DNA of 64,000 nt from Chelativorans sp. (GCF_031180965.1 NZ_JAPSLH010000001.1:225565-289564); one strand, 5' to 3'; shown: positions 26,411 through 36,770, counted from the first letter of the stretch. Numbers and translations: made by a program. The notes: generated by a model from the sequence alone, not told the origin.

Positions 26411-26737
26411 ATGAAGAAGACTGTGCGAGCCAGCTTCGGTCTGGCAGCGATGGCCTGCGTCGCTCTTTTCACCGGTGCCCAGCAGGCGACCAGCCAGACC
26501 GGCGGCGATGTCTGTGCCCCGCGTGACGATCTGGTCGCTCAGCTCGGTGCCCAGTACAGCGAACGCCAGAAGGGCGTCGGCCTGCTCGGCGAGCAGGCGG
26601 TGATGGAGGTCTTCGCCTCCGATCAGGGCAGCTGGACGATCCTCACCACCGACATCAACGGCACGAGCTGCATCGTGGCCGCCGGCGAAGGCTGGGACGA
26701 CACGTCTTCCGCGACGCTTGTCGGCGAGGGCGTCTGA
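26411..26737 (+). CDS. Small exported protein of unknown function
   Basis: A 108-residue protein with a clear signal peptide (KK then a hydrophobic core, cleavage around residues 25-29). The mature part holds two cysteines (VCAPRDDL and TSCIVAAGEGW) that could form a disulfide. A strong AGGAGG lies 8 nt before the ATG. The sequence looks like exported proteins found widely in Hyphomicrobiales, but I cannot assign a function. It stands between mmsA and a convergent GntR gene. Confidence 0.8.
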   Translation: MKKTVRASFGLAAMACVALFTGAQQATSQTGGDVCAPRDDLVAQLGAQYSERQKGVGLLGEQAVMEVFASDQGSWTILTTDINGTSCIVAAGEGWDDTSSATLVGEGV

Positions 26738-26748
26738 TCCACCGCTGA

Positions 26749-27471
26749 TCAGGGCCGCGCTATCGATTCCGCATCCCTGCGCAGGAGGCGCATCAGCGCC
26801 TCCGCCTCGCGGCCGGCTCCATCCTCATCGCGATCGAGAATGGCGCGGATGAGCCGCACATGCTGTTCGGCCGCGCGGGCAAGGTCGCTCTCGCCCCGGT
26901 AGCGGAACCAGAAGCGGCGGCTGTGCGTCTGCAGCGGGGCCGCAAGCCTCGCCGCGTAGGGATTGTCGGCGGTCTCGGCAAGCGCCTCGTCGAGCAGCTT
27001 GTCGGCATCCAGGAAAGCCATCGCGTCCGCGCTCAGCACCGCCTTTTCCATGTGCAGCGCAGCGTTCCGGAACTGTGCCACCATGGGCCCGGCTGCATAG
27101 CGAGCCGCGGAGCGGGCAAGGAGCACCTCCACTCCCAGCCGCGCGTCGATCACCTTCACCCAATCGCCCCGGGTGAGCGGGGCGATCGCCAGGCCCGAGC
27201 GCGGCCTCACCTCCACCAGCCCCTCCCAGGCCAGCCGCTGGATCGCCTCGCGCACGGGCGTCCTGCCGAGGCCGAGGCTCTCGATCAGGGCGCCCTCCGT
27301 CGTGGTTGCGCCGGGGGGCAGCTGAAGCGTCACGATCATCTTTTCGAGCATCCGGTAGGCTTTCGCCGCCACGGGCTCGAAGGATCTCGCCTTCGGCTCG
27401 CTGGCTGGAGTAGCTTCGGCCAAGCCGCCGGCATCGGGATGATATGTCAAGGCGCACCTCGTTGACAGCAT
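26749..27471 (-). CDS. GntR family regulator with FCD domain (hydroxyproline cluster)
   Basis: About 240 aa from the ATG at 27471. A start at 27486 is also possible, while the longest frame would run into the divergent gene. The N-terminal winged helix (YRMLEKMIVTLQLPPG, then LGRTPVREAIQRLAWEGLV) is typical GntR. The C-terminal helical FCD domain binds the effector. It is divergent from the hydroxyproline genes. The promoter and palindrome between them overlap its own start, so it probably represses both directions until an inducer (hydroxyproline or an intermediate) is present. Confidence 0.9.
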   Translation of the reverse strand: MLSTRCALTYHPDAGGLAEATPASEPKARSFEPVAAKAYRMLEKMIVTLQLPPGATTTEGALIESLGLGRTPVREAIQRLAWEGLVEVRPRSGLAIAPLTRGDWVKVIDARLGVEVLLARSAARYAAGPMVAQFRNAALHMEKAVLSADAMAFLDADKLLDEALAETADNPYAARLAAPLQTHSRRFWFRYRGESDLARAAEQHVRLIRAILDRDEDGAGREAEALMRLLRRDAESIARP

Positions 27472-27491
27472 GCACACCTCTGTCATATACG
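27462..27491 (+). promoter_or_regulatory. Promoter of the hydroxyproline operon
   Basis: A consensus TTGACA (27462-27467) is followed after 16-18 nt by CATATA/TATACG (27484-27491). It lies directly upstream of the operator palindrome and 30 nt before the first catabolic gene. Confidence 0.62.
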
Positions 27492-27493
27492 AC

Positions 27494-27503
27494 TGATATA
27501 TCA
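27494..27503. promoter_or_regulatory. GntR/FCD operator palindrome
   Basis: TGATATATCA is a perfect 10-bp palindrome between the promoter and the ribosome site AAGAGGAG of the deaminase gene. Position and AT-rich centre fit an FCD-type GntR operator. Confidence 0.6.
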
Positions 27504-27517
27504 AGAGGAGAAGCGCC

Positions 27518-28411
27518 ATGTGGAGCGGCATATTTCCGGCGGTTACCACCAAATTCACCCCGGAGGACACGCTTGATCACAAGGAAATGGAGCGCTGCTT
27601 CGGGCTTCTGATGGAGGCCGGCTGCGACGGGCTGATCGTCTGCGGCTCACTGGGCGAGGGTCCGATGCTCTCCCATGACGAGAAGCTCGAGGTGTTGCGG
27701 ACAGCCAGGGACGTGGCGGGCGGCAAGCCGGTGCTGCTCACGGTAAACGAGGCGGCGACGCGCGATGCGTCAAGCCTTGCCCGTCGCGCAGCCGCGGCCG
27801 GCGCGGACGGGCTGATGATCGTGCCGAGCCCGATCTACCATACGGACGAGCGGGAAACCGTGGCGACGCTGAAGGCTGTCGCCGCGGCCGGCGGTCTGCC
27901 GGTGATGGTATATTCCAACCGCATCGCCTACCGTGTCGATGTCACCGTTCCGGTCATGCAGGAACTCGCCGGCGACGATCTCTTCGTGGCGATCAAGGAA
28001 TCCTCGGATGACATCCGCCGCACGACGGATGTCATCAACGCGTTTGGAGACCGTTTCGCCGTGCTTACCGGCGTCGACAATCTCGCCTATGAGGCGCTGG
28101 CCGCAGGCGCCGTGGGCTGGGTGGCCGGTCTGGTGACCGCCTTCCCGCGCGAGACGGTGGCGATCTACCGCCTGATGAAGGCCGGCCGCTGGGAGGAGGC
28201 GCTTGCGGTCTACCGCTGGTTCCGCCCGCTGCTGGACCTCGACGTGTCCACCTATCTCGTGCAGAACATCAAGCTCGCCGAGGCCATCGAAATCGGGACC
28301 AACGAACGCGTGCGCATGCCGCGCCAGCCTCTCGCGGGTGAAAGGCGAGCCCGGGTGGAAAAGCTCGTAAGGGAGACGATCTCCCGCCGTCCTCGCCTCC
28401 CAACCTTGTGA
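27518..28411 (+). CDS. hypD: DapA-family 1-pyrroline-4-hydroxy-2-carboxylate deaminase
   Basis: A TIM-barrel Schiff-base lyase of 297 aa with Lys160 (FVAIKESSDD) and Tyr132 (VMVYSN) in the catalytic positions. The sequence MWSGIFPAVTTKFTPEDTLD and the gene order (GntR, DapA-like, FAD dehydrogenase, hydroxyproline epimerase) identify it as the HypD-type enzyme. That enzyme deaminates and dehydrates 1-pyrroline-4-hydroxy-2-carboxylate to alpha-ketoglutarate semialdehyde. It is the first gene of its operon. The subfamily call rests partly on context; dihydrodipicolinate synthase is unlikely here. Confidence 0.85.
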   Translation: MWSGIFPAVTTKFTPEDTLDHKEMERCFGLLMEAGCDGLIVCGSLGEGPMLSHDEKLEVLRTARDVAGGKPVLLTVNEAATRDASSLARRAAAAGADGLMIVPSPIYHTDERETVATLKAVAAAGGLPVMVYSNRIAYRVDVTVPVMQELAGDDLFVAIKESSDDIRRTTDVINAFGDRFAVLTGVDNLAYEALAAGAVGWVAGLVTAFPRETVAIYRLMKAGRWEEALAVYRWFRPLLDLDVSTYLVQNIKLAEAIEIGTNERVRMPRQPLAGERRARVEKLVRETISRRPRLPTL

Positions 28412-28418
28412 GTACCCA

Positions 28419-29687
28419 GTGACAGGTCTCGAGCCGGCGCGGGATTCTCAGGTCATCGTCATCGGCGGCGGCATCGTCGGGGTCGCCATTGCCGCCTATC
28501 TCGCGGAAGCCGGGAGGAAGGTTCTCATTCTCGACCGCTCCGGGATTTGCGAGGAGACGAGCTCCGGCAATGCCGGGGCACTCGCCTTTACCGATATCCT
28601 GCCGCTCGCCCACAAGGACATGCTGTCCAAGCTGCCGCGCTGGCTGCTCGATCCGCTCGGCCCGCTTTCCATTCCGCCCGCCTATCTGCCGCGTCTTCTG
28701 CCCTGGCTCTGGCGCTTCCTGCGTGCCGGCCGCCCCGGCAAATTCGAAGCCGCGGTCTCGGCCCAGGCTGCCCTGACCAAGCTTTCCGAGCTCGAATGGA
28801 TGGACCTGATGGGCCGCTTCAACATGCGCCACATGCTGCGCGAGGACGGCTGCCTGGAGCTTTACGAGAGCGAGGCGGAGTTCCGCGCATCCGAAGCGGG
28901 CTGGAAGCTGCGCGAGCGCTTTGACATCCCCTTCCATCACCTGGAGAAGCAGGAGATCGCGCAGTACCAGCCCGGCCTTTCCGATGCCATCGTGCGCGCC
29001 ACCTTCGTGCCTGGTTGGAAGACGGTTTCGGATCCGCAGCGGGTCGGACAGGCGGTCTGGGCCCAGGCCGAGGCGCAGGGCGCCCGCTTCGTGCCGGCGA
29101 CCGTCCAGGCCGCAGTGAAGGAAGGAGACGGCGTCACCCTCTTTCTTGAAGGCGGCAAAAGGCTTTCCTGCGACTTGCTGGTGGTCGCCGCCGGCGCCTG
29201 GTCCAAGCAATTCGCGGCCTCCTTCGGCGACCGCGTGCCGCTGGAAACCGAGCGCGGCTACAACACTACCCTGCCGCCCGGCGCTTTTGACGTAAAGCGT
29301 CAGCTCATCTTCGGCGGCCACGGTTTCGTCATCACGCCCCTGGAGACGGGCCTGCGCATCGGCGGCGCGGTGGAGTTGGGCGGTCTCAGGCGCCCGCCGA
29401 ACTACGCCCGCTCGCGCGCCATGCTGGACAAGGCAGCCCGCTTCCTGCCGGGAATGAAGACGGAAGGCGGGCGCCAATGGATGGGCTATCGCCCTTCCCT
29501 GCCCGATTCCCTTCCCGTGATCGGCCGCTCGCGCAACGAGCCGCGCGTGCTTTATGCTTTCGGCCATGGCCATCTGGGCCTGACCGAATCGGCGGCGACC
29601 GGCCGGCTGATCCGCGACCTGGTGCTGGACAGGCCGCCGCCGATCGATATCAAACCCTATCGCGCCGCACGCTTCTGGGGACACTGA
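28419..29687 (+). CDS. FAD-dependent D-amino acid (D-hydroxyproline) dehydrogenase
   Basis: A DadA-like flavoprotein of 422 aa. The dinucleotide-binding motif VIVIGGGIVGVAIAAYLAEAG is at the N-terminus, with a second FAD contact near FGHGHLGLTESAATG at the C-terminus. In this cluster it should oxidise cis-4-hydroxy-D-proline, made by the downstream epimerase, to 1-pyrroline-4-hydroxy-2-carboxylate, the substrate of the upstream deaminase. It starts at GTG 28419, 7 nt after the deaminase stop. It is followed by the epimerase with a 1-nt gap. Confidence 0.88.
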   Translation: MTGLEPARDSQVIVIGGGIVGVAIAAYLAEAGRKVLILDRSGICEETSSGNAGALAFTDILPLAHKDMLSKLPRWLLDPLGPLSIPPAYLPRLLPWLWRFLRAGRPGKFEAAVSAQAALTKLSELEWMDLMGRFNMRHMLREDGCLELYESEAEFRASEAGWKLRERFDIPFHHLEKQEIAQYQPGLSDAIVRATFVPGWKTVSDPQRVGQAVWAQAEAQGARFVPATVQAAVKEGDGVTLFLEGGKRLSCDLLVVAAGAWSKQFAASFGDRVPLETERGYNTTLPPGAFDVKRQLIFGGHGFVITPLETGLRIGGAVELGGLRRPPNYARSRAMLDKAARFLPGMKTEGGRQWMGYRPSLPDSLPVIGRSRNEPRVLYAFGHGHLGLTESAATGRLIRDLVLDRPPPIDIKPYRAARFWGH

Positions 29688-29688
29688 A

Positions 29689-30690
29689 ATGGCAAGGCAT
29701 TCATTCTTCTGCATCGACGGGCACACATGCGGCAATCCCGTGCGGCTGGTGGCGGGCGGCGGTCCGCAGCTCAAGGGCGACACGATGCTCGAGCGGCGAG
29801 CCCATTTCATGGCGGAATATGACTGGATCCGCACCGGCCTCATGTTCGAGCCGCGCGGCCACGACATGATGTCCGGCTCCATTCTCTACCCCCCGACGCG
29901 CGAGGATTGCGACGTGGCGATCCTCTTCATCGAAACGTCCGGTTGTCTGCCCATGTGTGGCCACGGCACCATCGGCACGGTCACCTTTGCCCTCGAGCAC
30001 GGGCTCGTGCGGCCTAGGACGCCGGGGACGCTCCGTCTCGATACCCCGGCAGGGCTTGTCCTGGCGGAATACCGGCAGGAGGGAGCCCATGTGGAGGAAG
30101 TCCGGATCACCAATGTGCCGGCTTTTCTCCATTCGACGGGACTCGAAGTGGATTGCCCGGATCTGGGCCGCTTGACGGTGGACGTCGCCTATGGCGGCAA
30201 CTTCTACGCCATCGTCGAACCGCAGGAGAATTTCCGCGATATCGCCGACCATACGGCCTCCGACCTCGTGCGCTGGAGCCCGGTGCTGCGCGAGCGGCTC
30301 AACGCCGCCTACGAGTTCATCCATCCGGAGCAGCCCTCCATCAAGGGGCTTTCCCACATCCTTTGGACCGGCGCCCCCACCAAGCCCGAGGCGCACGCGC
30401 GCAACGCCGTCTTCTACGGCGAGAAGGCAATCGACCGCTCGCCATGCGGCACCGGCACCTCGGCGCGAATGGCGCAGCTTCATGCCAAGGGCAAACTCAA
30501 GGCAGGCGACCCGTTCGTGCATGAATCGATCATCGGCTCGCTTTTCAACGGGCGGGTTGAGAAGGAGGTGGAGGTGGCCGGCAGGCCCGCGGTCATCCCG
30601 TCGATCGGCGGCTGGGCGCGCATGACAGGCTTGAACACGATCTTCATCGATGAGCGCGACCCGTTCGCGCACGGCTTCACGGTTCGGTGA
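29689..30690 (+). CDS. 4-hydroxyproline 2-epimerase
   Basis: Proline-racemase family enzyme of 333 aa that interconverts trans-4-hydroxy-L-proline and cis-4-hydroxy-D-proline. Both catalytic cysteines are present: Cys90 in LPMCGHGT and Cys253 in SPCGTGTSA. This separates it from trans-3-hydroxy-L-proline dehydratases, in which the second cysteine is replaced. DGHTCGNPVRLV near the N-terminus is a family signature. It ends the hydroxyproline operon. The next gene (livH) begins 284 nt later. Confidence 0.93.
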   Translation: MARHSFFCIDGHTCGNPVRLVAGGGPQLKGDTMLERRAHFMAEYDWIRTGLMFEPRGHDMMSGSILYPPTREDCDVAILFIETSGCLPMCGHGTIGTVTFALEHGLVRPRTPGTLRLDTPAGLVLAEYRQEGAHVEEVRITNVPAFLHSTGLEVDCPDLGRLTVDVAYGGNFYAIVEPQENFRDIADHTASDLVRWSPVLRERLNAAYEFIHPEQPSIKGLSHILWTGAPTKPEAHARNAVFYGEKAIDRSPCGTGTSARMAQLHAKGKLKAGDPFVHESIIGSLFNGRVEKEVEVAGRPAVIPSIGGWARMTGLNTIFIDERDPFAHGFTVR

Positions 30691-30974
30691 TCTGCGCCGC
30701 AATGGTTGCCAAGGTGTAGAGGAATGCGCAAGAATATACTGCCTGGCCTTTGCTTCCGGCGTCTTTCTTCGAAGTGCGGGACAAAATCCGGAACGGAAGG
30801 CAAGGACATTGCATGATGCCGATGCTAGCTTGCGCGCCGCAAACAGCACCCGTATTGAGTGTGGATCATAAGGCTGAGGGGCAAATCCGGCCAGCGCCGG
30901 CCTCCAACCAGCCAGGGGAACGAAAACAATAAAGGGATGCGCCGCCCGGCGACATTCCCCGGGAGTGTTGCAGT

Positions 30975-31903
<929 letters not shown>

Positions 31904-31904
<1 letters not shown>

Positions 31905-33361
31905 TGGCGGGCACGGGCACCGAGGCGCCAGCCTCCACACAAAAGCCGGTGGGCGCGCAGGCAAGGAGCGAGGAGCGGGCCGCCGCTCCCCATACCGCCG
32001 TGCCCGGCGCGGCTTCCAATCGGATTGGTGAGGCCCTGAAGGACGCGGCCGTCGCGGGCTTCCTCGCTGGGGTCCTCGGATTCTTCTTCATCGGGCTGAG
32101 GACCGACCTTGCGCCGGGAGGGCTTGACATCCGGTCGCGCTGGACCGCCTGGCTCGTTTCCATCCTGGTTGTCTTCGCCGTTCGGCTGGCGCTTAATCTT
32201 TTCGTCTTCAAGACGGACCGTCCGCTCGGCCGGGGCCTCGGCGCCAGGCTTTCGGGCCTGGCGGTGGCCCCGCCCGGCGCAGGCAAGTGGCTGATGCGGG
32301 CCCTGTTCGTCTTCGCGCTGGTGCTGCCGTTTTTCTTCACCACCTTCTTCCCCGGCCGCGACCGTCAGTTCATCGATCTCGCCATCCTCATCATGACCTA
32401 TGTCATGCTAGGTTGGGGGCTCAACATCGTGGTCGGCTTGGCGGGCCTGCTCGACCTCGGCTATGTCGCCTTTTATGCCGTGGGCGCCTATTCCTTCGCC
32501 CTGTTGGCGCAATATTTCGAGATCGGCTTCTGGACGGCGCTTCCGCTTGCCGGCATCCTCGCCGCCTTTTGGGGGATGATCCTCGGCTTTCCCGTGCTGA
32601 GGCTGCGCGGCGACTACCTGGCCATCGTCACGCTGGCTTTCGGCGAGATCATCCGTATCGTGCTTCTCAACTGGTACCAGTTCACTGGTGGCCCGAACGG
32701 GATTTCCGGCATACCGAGGCCCACCTTCTTCGGCCTGGAACTCAATGGCAGCGATGATGGGATGGCGGCCTTCTTCGGCTTCGAACACGATCCGATCCAC
32801 CGCTTCATCTTTCTCTACTACATCATCTTCGGCCTGGCGCTGCTCACCAACCTGGTCACCATCCGGTTGCGCAAGCTGCCGATCGGGCGCGCCTGGGAAG
32901 CGCTGCGCGAAGACGAGATCGCCTGCCGCTCGCTCGGCATCAACACGCGCAATACCAAGCTGACCGCCTTCGCCATCGGCGCGATGTTCGGCGGCTTCGC
33001 CGGCTCCTTCTTCGCCACGCGGCAGGGCTTCATCTCGCCGGAGAGCTTCACCTTCCTGGAATCGGCAATGATCCTCGCCATCGTCGTGCTCGGCGGCTTG
33101 GGCTCGCAAATCGGCGTCGCGCTTGCCTCCGTCGTCATGATCGGCGGCATCGAGATGCTGCGCAATCTGGGCTTCCTCACGCAAATCTTCGGTGCCGGCT
33201 TTGATCCGGTGCAGTACCGGATGCTGATCTTTGGCCTGGCCATGGTGCTGATCATGGTCTGGAAACCGCGCGGACTGGTCTCCACCCGCGAGCCGACCGC
33301 GGCGCTCAAGGAGAAGAAGCGGATCGGTGCCGATCTGGTCGCGCAGGGTGAGGGTCACTGA
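31904..33361 (+). CDS. livM: Branched-chain amino acid ABC transporter permease LivM
   Basis: Second membrane subunit, 485 aa. A roughly 40-residue Ala-rich cytoplasmic tail and two extra hydrophobic helices precede the conserved core, which starts near LIMTYVMLGWGLNIVVGLAGLLDLGYVAF. The EAA-like loop is RKLPIGRAWEALREDEIACRSLGIN. It is longer than E. coli LivM mainly at the N-terminus, a form usual in alphaproteobacteria. It overlaps livH by 1 nt and livG by 1 nt. Confidence 0.95.
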
Positions 33362-34419
33362 TGGCTGCCATTGCTGAGACGAGCGCGGCCGTCGCTCCGG
33401 CCGCACCCCGCTGGGAACGGGATCCGGTGCTCACCGTCGAGCATCTGACGATGCGCTTCGGCGGGCTGGTCGCCGTGGGAGACCTTTCCTTCGATGTCGG
33501 CCGCGGCGACATCACCGCGCTGATCGGTCCGAACGGCGCGGGGAAGACAACCGTCTTCAATTGCGTGACCGGCTTCTACAAGCCCACGGAAGGGCGCATC
33601 GTCATGCGCCACGGCCCCGGCCGGCAGGAGGAATTGGCGCGTCAGGTCACCGACAGCGGGCTGCGCTGGAAGAAGGATGGCGACCGGGGCGTCTTCCTCC
33701 TGGAGCGCATGCCGGACCATGAGATTTCGGCCAGGGCCAAGGTGGCCCGCACCTTCCAGAACATCCGCCTCTTCGGCGGCATGACGGTCCTGGAGAACCT
33801 GCTTGTCGCCCAGCACAACCGTCTGGTGGTGGCCTCCGGCTTCACCTTCGGTGGGATTGTTGGCCTGCCGGCCTACCGCCGCGCCGAAACAGCCGCCGTC
33901 GAGAAGGCGGTCTACTGGCTGGAGCGCACCAAGCTCATCGACCGCGCGGACGATCCCGCCGCGGATCTTCCTTACGGCGCGCAGCGGCGGCTCGAGATTG
34001 CCCGCGCGATGTGCACCGATCCTGAGCTTCTCTGCCTGGACGAGCCGGCCGCGGGCCTCAATCCGCGCGAATCGGCCGAGCTCAACGAGCTCCTGAAATT
34101 CATCCGCGACAACGGCACCTCCGTCCTTCTCATTGAGCACGACATGGGCGTGGTGATGGAGATTTCCGATCACATCGTCGTCCTCGACTACGGGGTGAAG
34201 ATCGCCGACGGCGATGCGGCCAGCGTGCGCTCCGACCCCAAGGTCATCGCCGCCTATCTGGGTGTCGAGGAGGAAGAGGACATCGACGTTCCGGAGGTGC
34301 TGGAGGACGTGGTCGAGGCCGTGGGCGAATTGCCGGGGGCAAAAGCGGCAGAGCCGGCTGCGGGAGAGACATCGGCCAAGGACATCGGTGCGGGCAAGGG
34401 CGGGGGAGGCGAGGTATGA
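33361..34419 (+). CDS. livG: ABC transporter ATP-binding protein LivG
   Basis: First ATPase subunit, 352 aa against about 255 for E. coli LivG. Walker A is GPNGAGKTT (Lys62), and the Q-loop/IRLFGGMTVLENLL region is typical. The extra length is an insert after Walker A (about 85-120) and an acidic C-terminal tail (from about 300, EEEEDIDVPEVLEDVVEAVG) ending in a Gly-rich stretch. The signature helix reads LPYGAQRRLEIARAM, a LivG-type variant of LSGGQ. The stop overlaps the livF start (ATGA). Confidence 0.93.
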   Translation: MAAIAETSAAVAPAAPRWERDPVLTVEHLTMRFGGLVAVGDLSFDVGRGDITALIGPNGAGKTTVFNCVTGFYKPTEGRIVMRHGPGRQEELARQVTDSGLRWKKDGDRGVFLLERMPDHEISARAKVARTFQNIRLFGGMTVLENLLVAQHNRLVVASGFTFGGIVGLPAYRRAETAAVEKAVYWLERTKLIDRADDPAADLPYGAQRRLEIARAMCTDPELLCLDEPAAGLNPRESAELNELLKFIRDNGTSVLLIEHDMGVVMEISDHIVVLDYGVKIADGDAASVRSDPKVIAAYLGVEEEEDIDVPEVLEDVVEAVGELPGAKAAEPAAGETSAKDIGAGKGGGGEV

Positions 34420-35144
34420 GCACCGAACCGCTGCTCTCCATCCGCGGAGTGGAGACCTACTACGGCAAGATCGTTGCATTGCGGGGGGTGGACCTCGAGG
34501 TGCAGCGCGGCGAGATCGTCGCCATGATCGGGGCCAACGGCGCCGGCAAGTCGACGCTGATGATGACGATCTGCGGGACGCCGCAGGCGCGGACCGGTCA
34601 GATCATCTACGACGGCACCGACATCACCACTATGCCGACGCACCAGATCATGCGGCGCGGCATCGCCCAATCGCCTGAAGGGCGGCGCATCTTCCCGCGC
34701 ATGACCGTGATGGAAAATCTGCAGATGGGCGCAAGCATGGTCGATCCCAAATATTTCGAGGACGACCTGAGGCGCGTTTTCACCCTGTTCCCCCGGCTAA
34801 AGGAGCGCCTCGGTCAGCGCGGCGGCACGCTGTCCGGCGGCGAGCAGCAGATGCTCGCCATTGGCCGCGCGCTCATGAGCCGGCCGAAGCTGCTTCTTCT
34901 CGACGAGCCATCGCTCGGCCTCGCGCCGCTGATCGTGAAGCAGATCTTCGAGGCCATCCGCGAACTCAACGAGAATGAGGGACTGACCGTCTTCCTCGTG
35001 GAGCAGAACGCCTTCCATGCCCTCAAGCTTGCACATAGGGGCTATGTAATGGTGAACGGCAACATCACCATGAGCGGTACGGGCCGGGAGCTCCTGAAGC
35101 GCGAGGAGGTGCGCGCGGCCTATCTTGAGGGCGGGAGGCACTGA
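34416..35144 (+). CDS. livF: ABC transporter ATP-binding protein LivF
   Basis: Second ATPase subunit, 242 aa. Walker A is GANGAGKSTLMMTI, the signature LSGGEQQMLAIGRALM and Walker B LLLLDEPSLGLAP. It starts inside the last codon of livG, and its stop overlaps the start of the small membrane protein gene by one base, so the whole block is translationally coupled. Confidence 0.95.
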   Translation: MSTEPLLSIRGVETYYGKIVALRGVDLEVQRGEIVAMIGANGAGKSTLMMTICGTPQARTGQIIYDGTDITTMPTHQIMRRGIAQSPEGRRIFPRMTVMENLQMGASMVDPKYFEDDLRRVFTLFPRLKERLGQRGGTLSGGEQQMLAIGRALMSRPKLLLLDEPSLGLAPLIVKQIFEAIRELNENEGLTVFLVEQNAFHALKLAHRGYVMVNGNITMSGTGRELLKREEVRAAYLEGGRH

Positions 35145-35497
35145 TGGAGAACGAGAATTCGCTGCTTTGGGAGGTCTCGTGGTGGGAGTTCGTCTTCGTC
35201 ACGATTTTCCTTGCGGGAGGCGCTGCCTATCTTACCGGCCGCGCCATAGCGCGTGCCTGGCAGCCAGACCTGCTGCTCGCCGCCTATATCGTGCTCCTGG
35301 CGGCCGCCACCCGCTTCATTCATTTCGCGCTTTTCGGCGGCTCGCTCCTCACCTTGCACTACTACCTGGTCGATCTCATCGTGCTCCTGATCATCGCCTT
35401 TATCGGCAAGCGCATGACGCGATCGCGCCAAATGACCACGCAATACGGCTTCCGCTATGCGCGCACGGGGCCGCTCAGCTGGAAAACCAAGGACTGA
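35144..35497 (+). CDS. DUF6867-like membrane protein of the liv operon
   Basis: A 117-residue protein with three hydrophobic helices (about 14-32, 45-65 and 72-90) and a basic C-terminus (KRMTRSRQMTTQYGFRYAR). It overlaps livF by one base, so it is made with the ABC transporter. It looks like the DUF6867 family found in this position in alphaproteobacterial liv operons. No function is established. A transporter accessory role is an inference from the strict coupling. Confidence 0.82.
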   Translation: MENENSLLWEVSWWEFVFVTIFLAGGAAYLTGRAIARAWQPDLLLAAYIVLLAAATRFIHFALFGGSLLTLHYYLVDLIVLLIIAFIGKRMTRSRQMTTQYGFRYARTGPLSWKTKD

Positions 35498-35651
35498 GAA
35501 GTTTTACCATGGCTGCTCTAAGCTCTTTATTTCAACGCGAAACTGGGCTTTGATGCAGCTCAAGCGGGAATGCCCCGCGCTGCATAACCGGAAAGCCGAA
35601 CACCATTTCCGGAATGCTGAGGGAACCTCTGGTGTTTTCAAGGGAGCAACC

Positions 35652-36752
35652 ATGAAGACGACACTCTTGGCCGGCGCTGCGCTCGGCCTTGCAATGACCG
35701 GCTCCGCCTGGGCGGATATCACCATCGCGACCGTGGGGCCGATGACCGGACAATACGCCTCCTTCGGAGCGCAGATGCGGGCCGGCGCCGAACAGGCGGT
35801 GGCCGACATCAACGAGGCGGGCGGCGTCAACGGCGAAATGCTCAAGCTGGAAGTGGGCGACGATGCCTGCGATCCCAAGCAGGCCGTTGCGGTGGCGAAC
35901 CAGCTTGCCGGCTCCGGCGTTGCCTTCGTTGCCGGGCATTTCTGCTCCGGCTCGTCCATTCCCGCCTCGCAGGTCTATGCAGACGAGGAAATCGTCATGA
36001 TCTCGCCGGCGTCAACCAATCCGGCCTTCACGGACGAACGTCCCGGCGATGGCGTCTTCCGCGTCTGCGGCCGCGATGACCAGCAGGGCGATGTGGCCGG
36101 CAAGTACCTGGCCGAGAAATTCGCCGGCAAGAAGGTGGCCTTCATCCACGACAAGACTGCCTATGGCAAGGGTCTGGCCGACGCCACCATGGCCGTTTAC
36201 GAGAAGGCCGGCGGCACTCCGGCCCTTTACGAGGCCTATACGGCCGGCGAGAAGGACTATACCGCCCTCGTCTCCAAGCTGAAGCAGGAAGGCGTCGATG
36301 TGCTCTATGTCGGCGGCTACTACACGGAAGCGGGCCTGATCATGCGCCAGATGCGCGAGCAGGGGATGAACACCGTCCTCGTCTCCGGCGACGCTCTGGT
36401 TGCGGACGAATACTGGGCCATCACCGGCGAGGCCGGAGAGGGTACGCTGATGACCTTCTCGCCCGACCCGCGCAACAACCCGGAGGCGAAGCCCGTCGTC
36501 GACGAACTGCTTGCCGCCGGCAAAACGGCAGAAGGCTATTCGCTCTACACCTATGCGGCCATCCAGGCTTGGGCGCAGGCGCTGAAGACCGCCGGTTCGA
36601 CCGAGTTCGACGATGTCGTGAAGGCACTGAACGAGGGCAAGTTCCAGACCGTGCTGGGCGAGCTCGAATTCGACGACAAGGGCGACGTGACGCTGCCCGG
36701 CTACGTCTTCTATGAGTGGAAGGACGGTAAGTACGCGCAGCTCGAGCAGTAA
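35652..36752 (+). CDS. livK: Branched-chain amino acid ABC transporter substrate-binding protein
   Basis: Periplasmic receptor of 366 aa with a signal peptide (MKTTLLAGAALGLAMTGSAWA, cleaved near residue 21). The mature chain begins with the Peripla_BP_6 opening ITIATVGPMTGQYASFGAQMRAGAEQAVADIN. Conserved segments include FVAGHFCSGSSIPAS and ISPASTNPAFT. Two cysteines (DDACDP and GHFCSG) fit the disulfide of LivK/LivJ proteins. It follows the membrane protein gene by 154 nt and is closed by a strong terminator. Confidence 0.94.
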   Translation: MKTTLLAGAALGLAMTGSAWADITIATVGPMTGQYASFGAQMRAGAEQAVADINEAGGVNGEMLKLEVGDDACDPKQAVAVANQLAGSGVAFVAGHFCSGSSIPASQVYADEEIVMISPASTNPAFTDERPGDGVFRVCGRDDQQGDVAGKYLAEKFAGKKVAFIHDKTAYGKGLADATMAVYEKAGGTPALYEAYTAGEKDYTALVSKLKQEGVDVLYVGGYYTEAGLIMRQMREQGMNTVLVSGDALVADEYWAITGEAGEGTLMTFSPDPRNNPEAKPVVDELLAAGKTAEGYSLYTYAAIQAWAQALKTAGSTEFDDVVKALNEGKFQTVLGELEFDDKGDVTLPGYVFYEWKDGKYAQLEQ

Positions 36753-36770
36753 GCCGCAAGGCTATTGCCA

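Noticed and set aside
24685..26472. A 595-codon open frame on the minus strand opposite mmsA
   Set aside because: Low-complexity antisense frame with no motif. mmsA on the plus strand has every catalytic feature.
27518..28411. 4-hydroxy-tetrahydrodipicolinate synthase (lysine biosynthesis)
   Set aside because: The operon partners (FAD dehydrogenase, hydroxyproline epimerase, FCD regulator) and the N-terminal sequence fit the hydroxyproline deaminase instead.
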